Shown: positions 16,798 through 25,164, counted from the first letter of the stretch. The stretch: 51,098 nt of DNA from Corallococcus sicarius (GCF_003611735.1 NZ_RAWG01000031.1:1-51098), one strand, 5' to 3'. Made by a program: numbers and translations. The notes: generated by a model from the sequence alone, not told the origin.

Positions 16798-17355
16798 TCA
16801 ACGCGACGGCGGATACTTCTGCAACTTCCGCTGGAGCGAGCGCCGGTGGATGCCCAGCTTGCGCGCGGCTTCGGAGATGTTGCCCGCGCTGTCCGCGAGC
16901 ACGCGGTGGATGTGTTCCCATTCCGCCCGCGCCAGGGACGGCGCCTGGAGCGTCTCCGGCGCCGCCACGGAGGGCTCCTCCGACGCCCTCGCGAACGCGG
17001 CCAGGATGTCATCCGCGTCCGCGGGCTTGGGCAGGTAGTTCACCGCGCCCAGCCGGATGGCATCCACCGTGGTGGAGATGCTGCCGTAGCCCGTGAGCAC
17101 GATGATGCGCGTGGCCGCGTCCACCGCGAGCAGGTCCCTCACCAGCTCCAACCCGCTGTGCCCCGGCATCCGCAGGTCCACCACCGCGTACTCGGGCGAC
17201 TCGCGCCCCGCCACGGCCATGGCCTCCTCGTGGTGGCCCGCCGTCGTCACGTCCCAGCCGCGCTCCCGGAAGGCCCTCGCCAGGCGCTCGCGCAAGGTCG
17301 CGTCGTCGTCCACCAGCAACAGGCTGGGGCGGTGGTCCACCGGGGCCGTGCTCAC
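16798..17355 (-). CDS. regA: RegA/PrrA/ActR-type response regulator
   Basis: A 185-residue two-component regulator. The receiver domain (residues 10-125) has the acidic pair VDDD, phospho-acceptor Asp60 in VVDLRMPG, Thr in VLTGYGS and Lys in LPKPAD. A short linker leads to a Fis-type helix-turn-helix (NISEAARKLGIHRRSLQRKL) at the extreme C terminus, the hallmark of RegA/PrrA/ActR regulators of redox-dependent genes. The start ATG 17355 overlaps the stop of the kinase gene (ATGA), so the pair is co-translated. RegA homologues control respiration and redox balance in proteobacteria; targets in this organism are unknown. Confidence 0.9.
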   Translation of the reverse strand: MSTAPVDHRPSLLLVDDDATLRERLARAFRERGWDVTTAGHHEEAMAVAGRESPEYAVVDLRMPGHSGLELVRDLLAVDAATRIIVLTGYGSISTTVDAIRLGAVNYLPKPADADDILAAFARASEEPSVAAPETLQAPSLARAEWEHIHRVLADSAGNISEAARKLGIHRRSLQRKLQKYPPSR

Positions 17356-18668
17356 GCCGCTGCCTCCTGGGCGGGCGCTCCCGGCAGGCTCAGCCGCACC
17401 GTCGTGCCTTCGCCTGCCTTCGAGCGCAATTCCAACGCACCCCCCAGCTGCTCCGCCAGGGAGCGCGCCAGGAACAATCCCAATCCCATCCCCTCACCCG
17501 GTGCCTTCGTCGTGAAGAAGGGCTCCCCGGCCCGCGCCAGCACCGCGTCTGGCATTCCCTGGCCCTCGTCGCGCACCTCCAGCCGCGCGCCCAGGCCCTC
17601 CGCCCTCGCGCACAGGACCACGGGCCCGCTCCCCGGCGTGGCCTGCAGCGCGTTCTTCACCAGCCCGCGCAGCACCCGGGCCAGCGCGCGGGGCGGCCCG
17701 TACACCCGCCAGTCCTTCAGCGCTTCGGGCAGGTCCACCCGCACGCGCTCGCGGCCCGGCAACTCCGCCAGCGTCTCCTCCACCAGCCGCTCCAGCGGGG
17801 TGGGCTGGAAGGGCTCTCCCGTCGTCTGGCCCGCGTCCGCCGACATCTGCACCAGCACGTCCCGGCAGCGGTCCACCTGCTGGCGGATGAGCCGCAAGTC
17901 CTCACGCACGGACTCGGAGGTGCTCGACGCGGAGAGCGCCCGCTCCAATTCCTTCGCCACCACCGCGATGGTGGACAGCGGCGTGGACAATTCATGCGCC
18001 GCGCCCGCCGCCAGCGTCGCCAGCGAGGCCACCTTCTCCTGCCGCGCGTGCCGCGCCCGCGTCTGCGCCAATTCCTGCTCACGCTCCGCCAGCGCCCGCG
18101 TCACGCGTTGAATGAAATACACGATGAAGCCCGCCGCCACCGCGAACGCGACCCACATGCCGCTCAGGTGCAGGCGCATCAGCTCCGCGTGGTCCGGCCG
18201 CGCCAGCCCCGGCAGCGTCACGTCCTGCAACACGAACAGCGACCCGAACGCCACCAGCGTGAACGCCAGCATCGCCCACGTCCGGCGCGCGGGCAGCAGC
18301 ACCGTGCCCAGCGCCACGTTCACCAGGTACAGCGCCGTGAAGGGGTTGTGCGTCCCGCCGCTCAACGCGAGCAGCCCCGTGAGCACCAGCGTGTCCCAGA
18401 GCATCAGCCCGAAGATGGCGGCCTCCGCCACCGGCTGCGCCCGCGACAGGCCCGCGCGCACCGCCGCGTTCGTCAGCGCCTCCACCGCCAGCAAGGCCAC
18501 CAGCGCCGTCACCGGCAGCGCCAGCTTCAGCCCCCACGCCGCCACCGCCACCAGCACCGCCTGCCCGACGAGCACGCCCCAGCGCAGCCGCAGCAGCCAC
18601 ACCAGGTTGATGCGCGCGCGGGGCGAGGGTTCGACAGGCAGCGGCGAAGCGGACGGCGGGGTCGTCAT
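17352..18668 (-). CDS. regB: RegB/PrrB-type membrane redox-sensing histidine kinase
   Basis: A 438-residue integral-membrane kinase. About six hydrophobic segments occupy residues 25-170. Between them is SGGTHNPFTALYL, the GGxxNPF motif that in RegB binds ubiquinone. The H-box AAHELSTPL puts the phospho-accepting His at residue 225, and Cys268 in DRCRDVL matches the redox-active Cys265 of Rhodobacter RegB in its conserved DRCRDIL context. An HATPase domain with GEGMGLGLFLA ends the protein. Both sensing features are thus kept. The start ATG 18668 overlaps the lipoprotein stop (ATGA), and its stop overlaps the regA start. Confidence 0.9.
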   Translation of the reverse strand: MTTPPSASPLPVEPSPRARINLVWLLRLRWGVLVGQAVLVAVAAWGLKLALPVTALVALLAVEALTNAAVRAGLSRAQPVAEAAIFGLMLWDTLVLTGLLALSGGTHNPFTALYLVNVALGTVLLPARRTWAMLAFTLVAFGSLFVLQDVTLPGLARPDHAELMRLHLSGMWVAFAVAAGFIVYFIQRVTRALAEREQELAQTRARHARQEKVASLATLAAGAAHELSTPLSTIAVVAKELERALSASSTSESVREDLRLIRQQVDRCRDVLVQMSADAGQTTGEPFQPTPLERLVEETLAELPGRERVRVDLPEALKDWRVYGPPRALARVLRGLVKNALQATPGSGPVVLCARAEGLGARLEVRDEGQGMPDAVLARAGEPFFTTKAPGEGMGLGLFLARSLAEQLGGALELRSKAGEGTTVRLSLPGAPAQEAAA

Positions 18669-19432
18669 GGCGTGACGGAGGACATCGCCACGGAGCGGGC
18701 CACCGTGTCCAGCACCGACGCCGCGGCCGCCCGGGGCTCCAGCGCCTCCATGTCCACGTCCGCCAGCCACGTGTCCCAGGCGAGCACGAAGACGCGCTCG
18801 GCGGACGGCGCGTCCTCCGACAGCGTCAGCCCGTCCAGCACCACCTCCACCGTGGCGAGGTTCGACGTGACGAGCCGGAAGGCCTGGGGCTCGCCGCCCC
18901 CCGCGGGCACCCGCATCCCCTCCAGCCACAGCGTCTTGCCCACCAGGTCCACGCCGCTGTCCGAAGGGGGCAGCCCTTCCGCGTCCGCGTCCGCCGGCTC
19001 GAAGGTGAGCCGCGCCCGGCAGTAGCGCCCCGGCGGCGGCCGCAGCGTGCCCAGCCTCAGCACGTCCCCGTCCGGTCGCTCCAGCCCGCTGACGTGCGGC
19101 GTGCCCAGCTTCAGCGGCGACCCCACCGAGTGCGCGTGCGCGGTGCCCACGGGCGACAGCGCCCGCAGCAGGCGCCAGCCCAGGGCCTCCTCGCAGGGCT
19201 TCAACTCCACGCTGCCCAGCGTCACGTAGCCGCGTGTCAGCGTGAGCGTCTGTCCATCCGGCCGGGTGAAGGTCCGCCCGCCAGCCTGGGCCCCCACGCC
19301 CCCCACGTCCGGTGTCGCGGCGCGGTGCTCCAGCCCCAGGGTGACGTGCACGCCGTCCAGGCGCTCACCACACGCGCAGAGGGCCGACACGGACAGCAGC
19401 AGCGCGAGTCGCGAGAAGAGGGTCATCACCAT
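18665..19432 (-). CDS. Lipoprotein of the regBA operon, unknown function
   Basis: A 255-residue lipoprotein: signal SRLALLLSVSALCAC with the lipobox Cys at 21. The mature part holds HAHS (in GTAHAHSVGSPLKLG) and further paired Cys (ELKPCEEAL, GRYCRARL) and looks like an all-beta periplasmic domain (AFRLVTSNLATVEVVLDG). It resembles MbnP-like metal-binding proteins in general pattern, but I cannot assign the family. TGATG overlap with the preceding outer-membrane protein gene and ATGA overlap with regB tie it firmly to the operon, so it may supply or measure the metal or redox cue read by RegB. That role is inference. Confidence 0.65.
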   Translation of the reverse strand: MVMTLFSRLALLLSVSALCACGERLDGVHVTLGLEHRAATPDVGGVGAQAGGRTFTRPDGQTLTLTRGYVTLGSVELKPCEEALGWRLLRALSPVGTAHAHSVGSPLKLGTPHVSGLERPDGDVLRLGTLRPPPGRYCRARLTFEPADADAEGLPPSDSGVDLVGKTLWLEGMRVPAGGGEPQAFRLVTSNLATVEVVLDGLTLSEDAPSAERVFVLAWDTWLADVDMEALEPRAAAASVLDTVARSVAMSSVTP

Positions 19433-20319
19433 CACAGGTCGTACGCGAGCGAGACCTGCGCGATGGGCGTGGAGGACACCCGGCGCAGCTGGTTGACGAA
19501 GGGGACGCGCACCCCGGCCTGGAGCACCACGTCCATGCCCGGGCTGAAGAGCACGTCCGGCGATGCGTAGGCGATGAAGCCCCCGCCGGCCGCCTCCGGC
19601 TCGCCGTTCGTGTCGGCCGCCTTCTCCGCCCGGGTGTCCACGCCCAGGCGCACCGCCCAGCGCGGGGACGGCTGGTATTGCGCCGCCACCGACGTGCGCA
19701 CCGACGCGCCCAGCCGGAAGTCCTCGCGCCCGCGCGTGGGCAGGAAGCCCAGGGTGGTGGCCAGGAACGACCACGACCCCCGGAAGCCCTGCCACGCAAT
19801 GCCCGCCATCGGGTCCACCGACCCGCTGCCCGGCTGGGCATCCAATCCCAGCGCCGTGCCGTCCCGCGCGCGCAGCCGTGGGCCCGTGGGCAGCTTCACC
19901 CCGCCCACCACGCTGACGAGGTGGTCCGGGGAGAACTCGCGGTCCTTCCACACGAACGCCTTCGCGCTCACGTCGATGTCGCCCAACCCCCACCCGCGCT
20001 CGCGCGCGAGGCTCACGTCCCGCACCTCGCGGGCCTGGAGCGGCAGGTTCACCGCCAGCACCAACCAGGGCCGGGGCGCGTACGCCACCGCCACGTCCAT
20101 GCGCAGCTCGCGCAGCCGCTGCGCGTCCACGTTCGTCTGGCCCTCGGTGTGGCCCCACGCGCGCAACATCGTGGACAGCCGCAGGCGCCCTTCGAAGGGC
20201 TGCTCGCCGCCCATGGACGTGAGCGTCGGGTCGCCACAGGCACAGCTCGCGCAGGCCCAGGCCCGCGAGGCGGGCCACAGGAGCGCGGCGCAGAGGAAGG
20301 TCAGGAGCAGGGTTCTCAA
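19432..20319 (-). CDS. Outer-membrane beta-barrel-like protein with N-terminal CxxCxC cluster
   Basis: First gene of the regBA operon, 295 residues. Signal peptide MRTLLLTFLCAALLWPASRAWA is followed at once by CASCACGDP (Cys23, 26, 28), a probable metal-binding cluster. The rest is a series of amphipathic beta strands (LVLAVNLPLQ, VSVVGGVKLPTG, SWSFLATTLGFLP, VSLAYDL at the end), like the 'transporter' family of outer-membrane barrels. The start is TTG at 20319: an in-frame stop lies a few codons upstream and no ATG/GTG would keep the signal peptide. A poor ribosome binding site suggests low translation. No substrate can be inferred. Confidence 0.7.
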   Translation of the reverse strand: MRTLLLTFLCAALLWPASRAWACASCACGDPTLTSMGGEQPFEGRLRLSTMLRAWGHTEGQTNVDAQRLRELRMDVAVAYAPRPWLVLAVNLPLQAREVRDVSLARERGWGLGDIDVSAKAFVWKDREFSPDHLVSVVGGVKLPTGPRLRARDGTALGLDAQPGSGSVDPMAGIAWQGFRGSWSFLATTLGFLPTRGREDFRLGASVRTSVAAQYQPSPRWAVRLGVDTRAEKAADTNGEPEAAGGGFIAYASPDVLFSPGMDVVLQAGVRVPFVNQLRRVSSTPIAQVSLAYDL

Positions 20320-20459
20320 GGCGCGGCGAAACTACCGTCCCGCTGTCCGGGCCCACTGCGGCGAGTTGTCGCAGCCCGCCGGTGCGTCGGACGGGAGACG
20401 GACGGGCTGTCCGCCTGTCCGGTGCGTTGACGAACGAACGGGGGCTGGCTGTCCGGTTG

Positions 20460-20480
20460 CTCAACCGTGCCTAGGTTGAG
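20460..20480. promoter_or_regulatory. Inverted repeat in divergent promoter region
   Basis: CTCAACC and GGTTGAG separated by seven bases, in the gap between the divergent regBA operon and the doxX-like gene. Its position suits an operator shared by both units. It is not the kind of site I would recognise as a RegA box. Confidence 0.35.
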
Positions 20481-20534
20481 AATGACATCCGCCCGTCCGC
20501 GTTGAGGGGAGAGGTTGCACGCACGGAGGTTCCC

Positions 20535-20972
20535 ATGGGGTTGCTCGCGCCGCTGGGCCGGCTGCTGTTTTCGGTCATCTTCATCACCAGCGGCCTCAAT
20601 CACTTCTTCCAGCTCCAGGCGATGACCGCCTACGCGCAGGCCTCCGGCGTGCCGGACCCGCGCCTCGCGGTGCTGGTGTCCGGCGGGGCGCTGGTGGTGG
20701 GCGGCCTGTGCGTGCTGCTGGGGGTGTTCGCCCGCCTGGGCGCGGCGATGATCGCCGTCTTCCTGGTGGCGTCCGCCGTCATGGTCCACCACTTCTGGCG
20801 GATGGAGGACCCGGTGCAGGCGCAGAACAACCTCATCCACTTCATGAAGAACCTCTCCATGGCGGGAGGCGCGCTGCTCGTCGTCTACTTCGGGCCCGGG
20901 CCCTTCAGCCTGTCGCGCAAGAAGCGCGAGGCGTCCCTCGGGGGCATGAAGCTGGGGACGCCCCTGCGCTGA
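20535..20972 (+). CDS. DoxX-family membrane protein
   Basis: A 145-residue four-helix membrane protein. The first helix LLFSVIFITSGLNHF, with the conserved G and following region, then VLVSGGALVVGGLCVLLG, MIAVFLVASAVMVHHFW and MAGGALLVVYFGPGP follow the DoxX plan. DoxX-type proteins act with oxidoreductases or in redox and stress responses, but no specific partner is visible. ATG 20535 has GGAGG five bases upstream. It is divergent from the regBA operon and may share its redox control. Confidence 0.88.
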   Translation: MGLLAPLGRLLFSVIFITSGLNHFFQLQAMTAYAQASGVPDPRLAVLVSGGALVVGGLCVLLGVFARLGAAMIAVFLVASAVMVHHFWRMEDPVQAQNNLIHFMKNLSMAGGALLVVYFGPGPFSLSRKKREASLGGMKLGTPLR

Positions 20973-20993
20973 AGTCGCGCCCGCTGGCGTGGA

Positions 20994-21905
20994 TCAGGGC
21001 GCGCCGACGTGGGCGGCCACGGCGTTGCGCAGGGTGAAGAACGCGACCTCCGGCGTGCTGCCCCGGCGCAGGTACGGGCCGCCGAAGCCGAAGCCCAGCC
21101 CCTGGTTCACGTACAGGTGGTTGCCATTCACCCGGTAGTGGCCGCGGATGTACGGCTGGCCCGCGCGGCGGAAGATGGCCTCCGTAAGCCCCCGGACGAT
21201 GAACTGCCCGCCGTGGGTGTGCCCGGAGAACTGCACCAGGCCCGCGTGCGCCGGGAGCTTCTCCGCCGTGGGCGGCGTGTGGGCCAGCACCAGCCGCGTG
21301 CCGGACGTGGGCGCGCCCCGGAAGGTGGCCTCCACGTCATCCATGCGCGTCAGCCCGTCGTCGATGCCCAGCACCGTCACCGGCGCGCCCTTCACGTGCA
21401 CCACGCGGTGCTCGTTCTGGAGCACCGTGTAGCCCAGGTCCTCGAAGCCCGCGCGCAGGTAGCCCACGTCCACCCAGTGGTCATGGTTGCCCATCACCAC
21501 GAAGACGGGACCATTCAATCCCTTGAGCAACTCGCGCACGCGCGGCAGCGGCTTGGGGCTGTGCGTGACGTAGTCGCCGGTGAGGAACACCAGGTCCGGC
21601 GCCGCCGCGTTCACCGCGGCCACCGCGCGGCGGATCCGCACGTCCGACGTCGCCTGTCCCACGTGCACGTCCGACAGCTGCGCGATGCGCAGGCCGTCAT
21701 GATCCGGGTGGATGCAGTCCAGCTGGAGCAGGTGCTCGGTGAGCACGAAGTGGTCGCGCCAGCGCAGCCGCCGGTCGGGGCGGAACGGATCCGGTCCTCG
21801 CGCCAGGAGCTCGTTGCGTCCGCTCGGCTCCACCTCCAGGGCCTCCGCCCGGGAAGAAGAGGAGGCGGCACCAGCGGCGTGACGGCGAGCGAGTCTCAGA
21901 CGCAT
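20994..21905 (-). CDS. Calcineurin-like metallophosphoesterase (YkuE-like)
   Basis: A 303-residue predicted phosphoesterase with the full set of dinuclear metal-site motifs: LSDVHVG, TGDYVTHS, MGNHDHW, LAHTPP and FSGHTHGGQ. The set and spacing fit the YaeI/YkuE branch acting on phospholipid-linked or other phosphodiesters. Unlike many YkuE proteins there is no clear N-terminal membrane helix, only a basic Arg/Ala/Ser-rich stretch of about 30 residues before the conserved domain, so location is uncertain. ATG 21905 has GGAGGA nine bases upstream. It ends 21 bases from the convergent doxX-like gene. Confidence 0.88.
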   Translation of the reverse strand: MRLRLARRHAAGAASSSSRAEALEVEPSGRNELLARGPDPFRPDRRLRWRDHFVLTEHLLQLDCIHPDHDGLRIAQLSDVHVGQATSDVRIRRAVAAVNAAAPDLVFLTGDYVTHSPKPLPRVRELLKGLNGPVFVVMGNHDHWVDVGYLRAGFEDLGYTVLQNEHRVVHVKGAPVTVLGIDDGLTRMDDVEATFRGAPTSGTRLVLAHTPPTAEKLPAHAGLVQFSGHTHGGQFIVRGLTEAIFRRAGQPYIRGHYRVNGNHLYVNQGLGFGFGGPYLRRGSTPEVAFFTLRNAVAAHVGAP

Positions 21906-22231
21906 GCGTTCAGATTCCTCCAGCGAGACAAGGAGCAGAGACAGGGAGCAATTGTAGAGGAGCGGTCCGGAGGATGTGAGGCCCGGGGCCCCGGCCCGCC
22001 TGTTCCCCTTGCGGCCAGCGCGGGGTGGAAACAGAACCGGGTCCCGTTCCGGAACATTTCCGCGCCCTTCCAGGCCTCCTCGCGGGTAGGCCCGGGTGCC
22101 GTGTCGTGCGACATGCGCCGCGACTGGCGCCAGGGTGGGACCCGCACGGAGGGTGCCCCGGAGACGCACGAACCCCCCGGCGCCAGGGCGGCGCGCCGGA
22201 GGGTCGGGTGCTTCGCGTCAGGGTCCGCTGC
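21906..22231. other. 326-base intergenic region
   Basis: Upstream region of the metallophosphoesterase and downstream region of the propeller lipoprotein, both on the minus strand. The right end has a hairpin (described separately). I see no small gene or clear promoter in the rest. Confidence 0.55.
22173..22203 (-). terminator. Candidate terminator hairpin after the propeller lipoprotein
   Basis: CCGGCGC / GCGCCGG stem with a nine-base loop, extended by CCC/GGG after one mismatch, 29 bases beyond the stop at 22232 on the minus strand. There is no T run afterwards. Confidence 0.4.
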
Positions 22232-23794
22232 TCAGTAGCCGCGCAGGACCGTGAGGCCGTCCGAGGTGAGGACCAGCAGCATGCCGGGCGTCACGGACGG
22301 GTCGTAGACGAGCTGGAGGATGCGGTTGGCGCGCACGGCGTCCACCTTCTCCAGCGTCTTGGCGGGCGTCAGCCGGTACAGGCCGCCCGCGTTGGTGGCG
22401 ATGAAGAGCGAGCCGTCATTGGTGGCGGCCAGCGAGTTGATGGCGTCCAGCGCGCCCACCTCCGCGCCGATGCGGATGCCCCGCTGCGTGGGGTTGGTGG
22501 CGTTGGTGATCTCCATCTGCCACAGACCCAGCGACTTGCTGCCCAGGTAGTAGCGCCCGTCCTTCGTCTGCTGGAAGCCGCGCCAGTAGTCGAAGGCCGC
22601 CTGCGAGTTGAGCTCCGGCAGGTACGAGGACTTCACCTTGGACGGGTTCACCCGCGTGTCCGTGTTGTCCCAGTCCCCCAGGCTGGGCGTCGGCGTGACC
22701 ATGCCGAAGGTCCAGTCGTTGGCCATCAGCACGTCGCCGTCCTGCGCGAGGCCCAGGCCGTAGGTGTAGCCCGCGTACTGGGAGCCGTTCGCGTCGAACC
22801 ACACCGGGTGCCGGTGGGCGTTGAACTCCAGGTTGCGAAGGCGCGTGACGCCGTGGTTGCTGCCCACGTAGACGTCGCCCTTGTTCGCGCCGGTCATCAC
22901 CGACACGCAGCTCAAGATGCTGCGGTCCTCGTCGAAGTGGTGGTCGTTGCTGTTGCGGATGCCCAGGCTGACGCCCGCGACGACGCTCGGCCCGCGCTGG
23001 ATGAACGGCTTGCCGTTCTCATCCACGTTGTTGCGCACCGACTTGTTGAGGTGCTCCTCGAAGAGGACCTGCCCGTTGGCGGCGTCCAGCTTCACCGCGT
23101 CCACGTCGCCGTCCTTGTAGTACTGCAGGCGGCGGGGGCTGAACGGGTAGCACTGGGTGTCACCCACCGGCACCTCGCACCTCTCCGTGTCGGTGACGAT
23201 GAAGTTCGTGTGCAGGCCCGGGTACTCCGGATCCGGCTGGAGGTCCGGCGCGCTGTAGCCCACGTAGGCGCGCCCCGCCGCGCCGCCGCAGATGACGGTG
23301 GCGTTGCCGCCCGAGGCCGCCTGGCCCACGGGGCCGGACACCCAGACGAGCTTCTGCGTGTCCGCGCGCACCACGCCAATGCGGCTGCCGTCCAGCACCC
23401 AGAGGTTCTTGCCCTGGTCCAGGCCCACCGACTGCACCCGCCCGATGCCGTAGCGCTCCGAGTAGTTCGTCACCGGATCCGTGGGCCACCGGTCCACGAC
23501 GGGCCCGGGGTCCGTGCCGCCGTCGGTTCCCCCGCCGGTGCCGCCGTCCGTGCCCGCGTCCGTCCCGGCATCGGTTCCGCCGCCAGTGCCGGCGTCCGTG
23601 CCGGCATCGGTTCCCCCGCCGGTGCCGGCGTCCGTGCCGGCGTCCGTCCCGCCGCCCGTCCCGGCATCAATCCCCGGCCGGGGATCCAGGTCGCCTGGAT
23701 CCTCCACCGGGTTCGTGGGGTCGTCCTTCCCACCACAGCCCCACGCCGACATCACCATCGCCCCAACACACACGCCCAGCAGTCGTCGATTCAC
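22232..23794 (-). CDS. Lipoprotein with DAGT/GGGT linker and beta-propeller-like domain
   Basis: A 520-residue lipoprotein. The signal peptide ends SAWGC (Cys20); Trp at -2 is unusual for a lipobox, but the small residue before Cys fits. Residues about 40-95 are a repetitive linker of four-residue units (DAGT, GGGT, DGGT). From about 105 the sequence reads as propeller blades (KNLWVLDGSRIGVV, GDVYVGSNHGVTRLRNL, DGSLFIATNAGGLYRLT, and a final DGLTVLRGY), like two-component-regulator or WD-like propellers, with some Cys that could pair. The start is GTG 23794 with GGGGAG seven bases upstream. Probably a surface-exposed binding protein; the ligand is unknown. Confidence 0.8.
   Translation of the reverse strand: MNRRLLGVCVGAMVMSAWGCGGKDDPTNPVEDPGDLDPRPGIDAGTGGGTDAGTDAGTGGGTDAGTDAGTGGGTDAGTDAGTDGGTGGGTDGGTDPGPVVDRWPTDPVTNYSERYGIGRVQSVGLDQGKNLWVLDGSRIGVVRADTQKLVWVSGPVGQAASGGNATVICGGAAGRAYVGYSAPDLQPDPEYPGLHTNFIVTDTERCEVPVGDTQCYPFSPRRLQYYKDGDVDAVKLDAANGQVLFEEHLNKSVRNNVDENGKPFIQRGPSVVAGVSLGIRNSNDHHFDEDRSILSCVSVMTGANKGDVYVGSNHGVTRLRNLEFNAHRHPVWFDANGSQYAGYTYGLGLAQDGDVLMANDWTFGMVTPTPSLGDWDNTDTRVNPSKVKSSYLPELNSQAAFDYWRGFQQTKDGRYYLGSKSLGLWQMEITNATNPTQRGIRIGAEVGALDAINSLAATNDGSLFIATNAGGLYRLTPAKTLEKVDAVRANRILQLVYDPSVTPGMLLVLTSDGLTVLRGY
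23505..23675 (-). repeat. 12-bp imperfect coding repeat (DAGT/GGGT linker)
   Basis: Tandem 12-base units encode [D/G][A/G]GT, about 14 copies with synonymous and D/G changes, grouped as DAGTGGGT DAGT higher-order units. This Gly/Thr/Asp linker type is common in myxobacterial lipoproteins and probably extends the propeller away from the membrane. Confidence 0.8.
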
Positions 23795-23948
23795 CGTGAT
23801 CTCCCCGCGTGACCCCTAAGCAAGCCGCGTACCTGCCCCGCGGCACGGGGCTTCTGGCCACGGCCCACAGGGAGGAGGGCAATCCCTTTCCCATCCAGTC
23901 CTCGTGGGTTCCCTGGATGAGCAGCAATCACCCGCAGGGCCGGGCGGT

Positions 23949-23994
23949 AAAAAAGCCGGGCCCGCTTCCCCTCGTAAGGAGAAGCGGGCCCGGC
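23949..23994 (-). terminator. Rho-independent terminator of the small exported protein gene
   Basis: A perfect 14-bp stem (arms 23955-23968 and 23981-23994, core GGGCCCGCTTC) with a 12-base loop is followed on the minus strand by six T (A run at 23949-23954). It begins 30 bases after the stop at 24025 and is the clearest intrinsic terminator of the window. Confidence 0.9.
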
Positions 23995-24024
23995 CGGTTC
24001 AAGAGGCTGTGTCTGGAGCGCGCG

Positions 24025-24525
24025 TTACTTCTTCGGCGCGCCCTTGGGCGAGGTGGCCTTCAGCTCCAGGGCCACGGAGTCGTCGCCCTCCAGCTGGAAC
24101 TTCGCGCGCACGCTGGCGCCCTCGGGCAGCTCGTTCGCCTTCACGGTCTTGCCGTCCAGGGTCACCACGGTCTGGTCGCGCACTTCCAGCTTCACCTCCG
24201 GCAGCGTGCCGGTGCGCGCGATGATCAGATCGTCGTCCTCCGGGCTCTTCACGGTGCCGGCCAGGCTGTAGGCGTCCTTCATCTTCCAGACGCCCGACTT
24301 GTTGGCGGCGTCCTGCTTGTCCTTGTCGGTGTCCGCGCCCACCACCTTCTTGGCCGTGTTCGTGATGGCAGGCTCCACCTCCTGGGCCTCCACGCCCGTG
24401 CTGGGGCCGTTCATCTGCTGGGCGCTCGGGGCGTCCTTGGACGGATTCGTCGGCGTTCCCTTGGCGTTCTGCGCGAAAGCGGCCGTTCCCAGGCACATCA
24501 CTGCCGCGACGATGAGCTTCTTCAT
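24025..24525 (-). CDS. Small exported protein of unknown function
   Basis: A 166-residue protein with a Sec signal peptide (MKKLIVAAVMCLGTAAFA, cut before Gln). The mature part starts with a polar, disordered stretch (NPSKDAPSAQQMNGPSTG) and continues in a small beta-rich domain: LAGTVKSPEDDDLIIAR, LPEVKLEVRDQTVVTLDGK, ASVRAKFQLEGDDSVALEL. That pattern resembles the periplasmic OB-like or DUF5666-type folds that occur in stress-related proteins. It ends in KKGAPKK-like basic residues. A GGGAG precedes ATG 24525. A strong terminator follows, so it is a single-gene, probably well-expressed unit. Confidence 0.75.
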   Translation of the reverse strand: MKKLIVAAVMCLGTAAFAQNAKGTPTNPSKDAPSAQQMNGPSTGVEAQEVEPAITNTAKKVVGADTDKDKQDAANKSGVWKMKDAYSLAGTVKSPEDDDLIIARTGTLPEVKLEVRDQTVVTLDGKTVKANELPEGASVRAKFQLEGDDSVALELKATSPKGAPKK

Positions 24526-24672
24526 GGTCCCGCTCCCTTTCCCTGCATGTGGTTTGGTCCGCGTCGTAAGGCTTCGCGTCTGCCCAAAAGGGTGGGGCGG
24601 CCACCCGTCCGCGCCAACTGGCCCCCTGCGTCACCACCGCCCTCTCGCATGCAGGGCAGGCAGGCGTCGCGC

Positions 24673-24687
24673 GGGGGCACGGCCCCC
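24673..24687 (-). terminator. Candidate hairpin directly after the receiver gene
   Basis: GGGGGC ACG GCCCCC abuts the stop codon at 24689 on the minus strand. No T tract follows, so termination is only possible. Confidence 0.35.
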
Positions 24688-24688
24688 C

Positions 24689-25066
24689 TCAGACGGGCAG
24701 GCACAACCGCTTCACCGTGGACAGCAGGGCGGACAGGTCCAGGGGCTTTCGCAGGTAGCCCGCCACGCCCATCTCATCCACCGTGCCGCGCACGTCCAGG
24801 TCCGCGCTGGCCACCAGCACCGGGATGTCCGAACAGGCGCGCTCATGGCGCAGCGCCTCCCGGAACGCGATGCCATCCATGCGCGGCATCATCAGGTCCA
24901 GGAGGATGAGCTGGGGTCGGGGCTCCGAGGAACGCAGCCGCTCCAACGCCTCCAGGCCATCCGCCGCCAGCTGCACGGCATATCCTTCCAGCTCCAGCAC
25001 GTCCTGGAGCGCGTCCCGGATGTCCATGTCGTCGTCCACGACCAGCAGCGTGTGATGCGCTTCCAT
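24689..25066 (-). CDS. Stand-alone receiver-domain response regulator
   Basis: A 125-residue single CheY-like receiver. Acidic residues VVDDDMD, phospho-acceptor Asp57 in ILLDLMMPRMDG, Ser in VASADL (in the Thr/Ser position) and Lys in LRKPLD are all present, so it should be phosphorylated normally. No output domain: it would act by protein contact, as a phosphate sink, or in a relay with one of the orphan kinases nearby. ATG 25066 has AGGGGG eight bases upstream. A perfect 14-bp palindrome lies 85 bases before the start. Confidence 0.88.
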   Translation of the reverse strand: MEAHHTLLVVDDDMDIRDALQDVLELEGYAVQLAADGLEALERLRSSEPRPQLILLDLMMPRMDGIAFREALRHERACSDIPVLVASADLDVRGTVDEMGVAGYLRKPLDLSALLSTVKRLCLPV

Positions 25067-25150
25067 CCCGTTCCCCCTGCGAGCCCTGGGAGCGCCCCCT
25101 GCCATCCCCCGAGCCGGGACGGCGGGCCTCCTGCCCTCGCCAGAACAATG

Positions 25151-25164
25151 TGTACCCGGGTACA
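25151..25164. promoter_or_regulatory. Perfect 14-bp palindrome upstream of receiver gene
   Basis: TGTACCCGGGTACA reads the same on both strands, with its nearest end 85 bases before the receiver start at 25066. The form is that of a dimeric-regulator site. A related core, CAAGTGTACTTG, occurs upstream of the Fur-family gene at 25769-25780. Confidence 0.45.

Noticed and set aside
23505-23675. Twelve-base tandem units considered as a CRISPR or regulatory repeat
   Set aside because: In-frame coding repeat that makes a Gly/Thr/Asp linker; no spacers.
22025-23812. Plus-strand open frame opposite the propeller lipoprotein
   Set aside because: Val/Arg/His-rich shadow, ending in the complement of the DAGT/GGGT linker; no domain.
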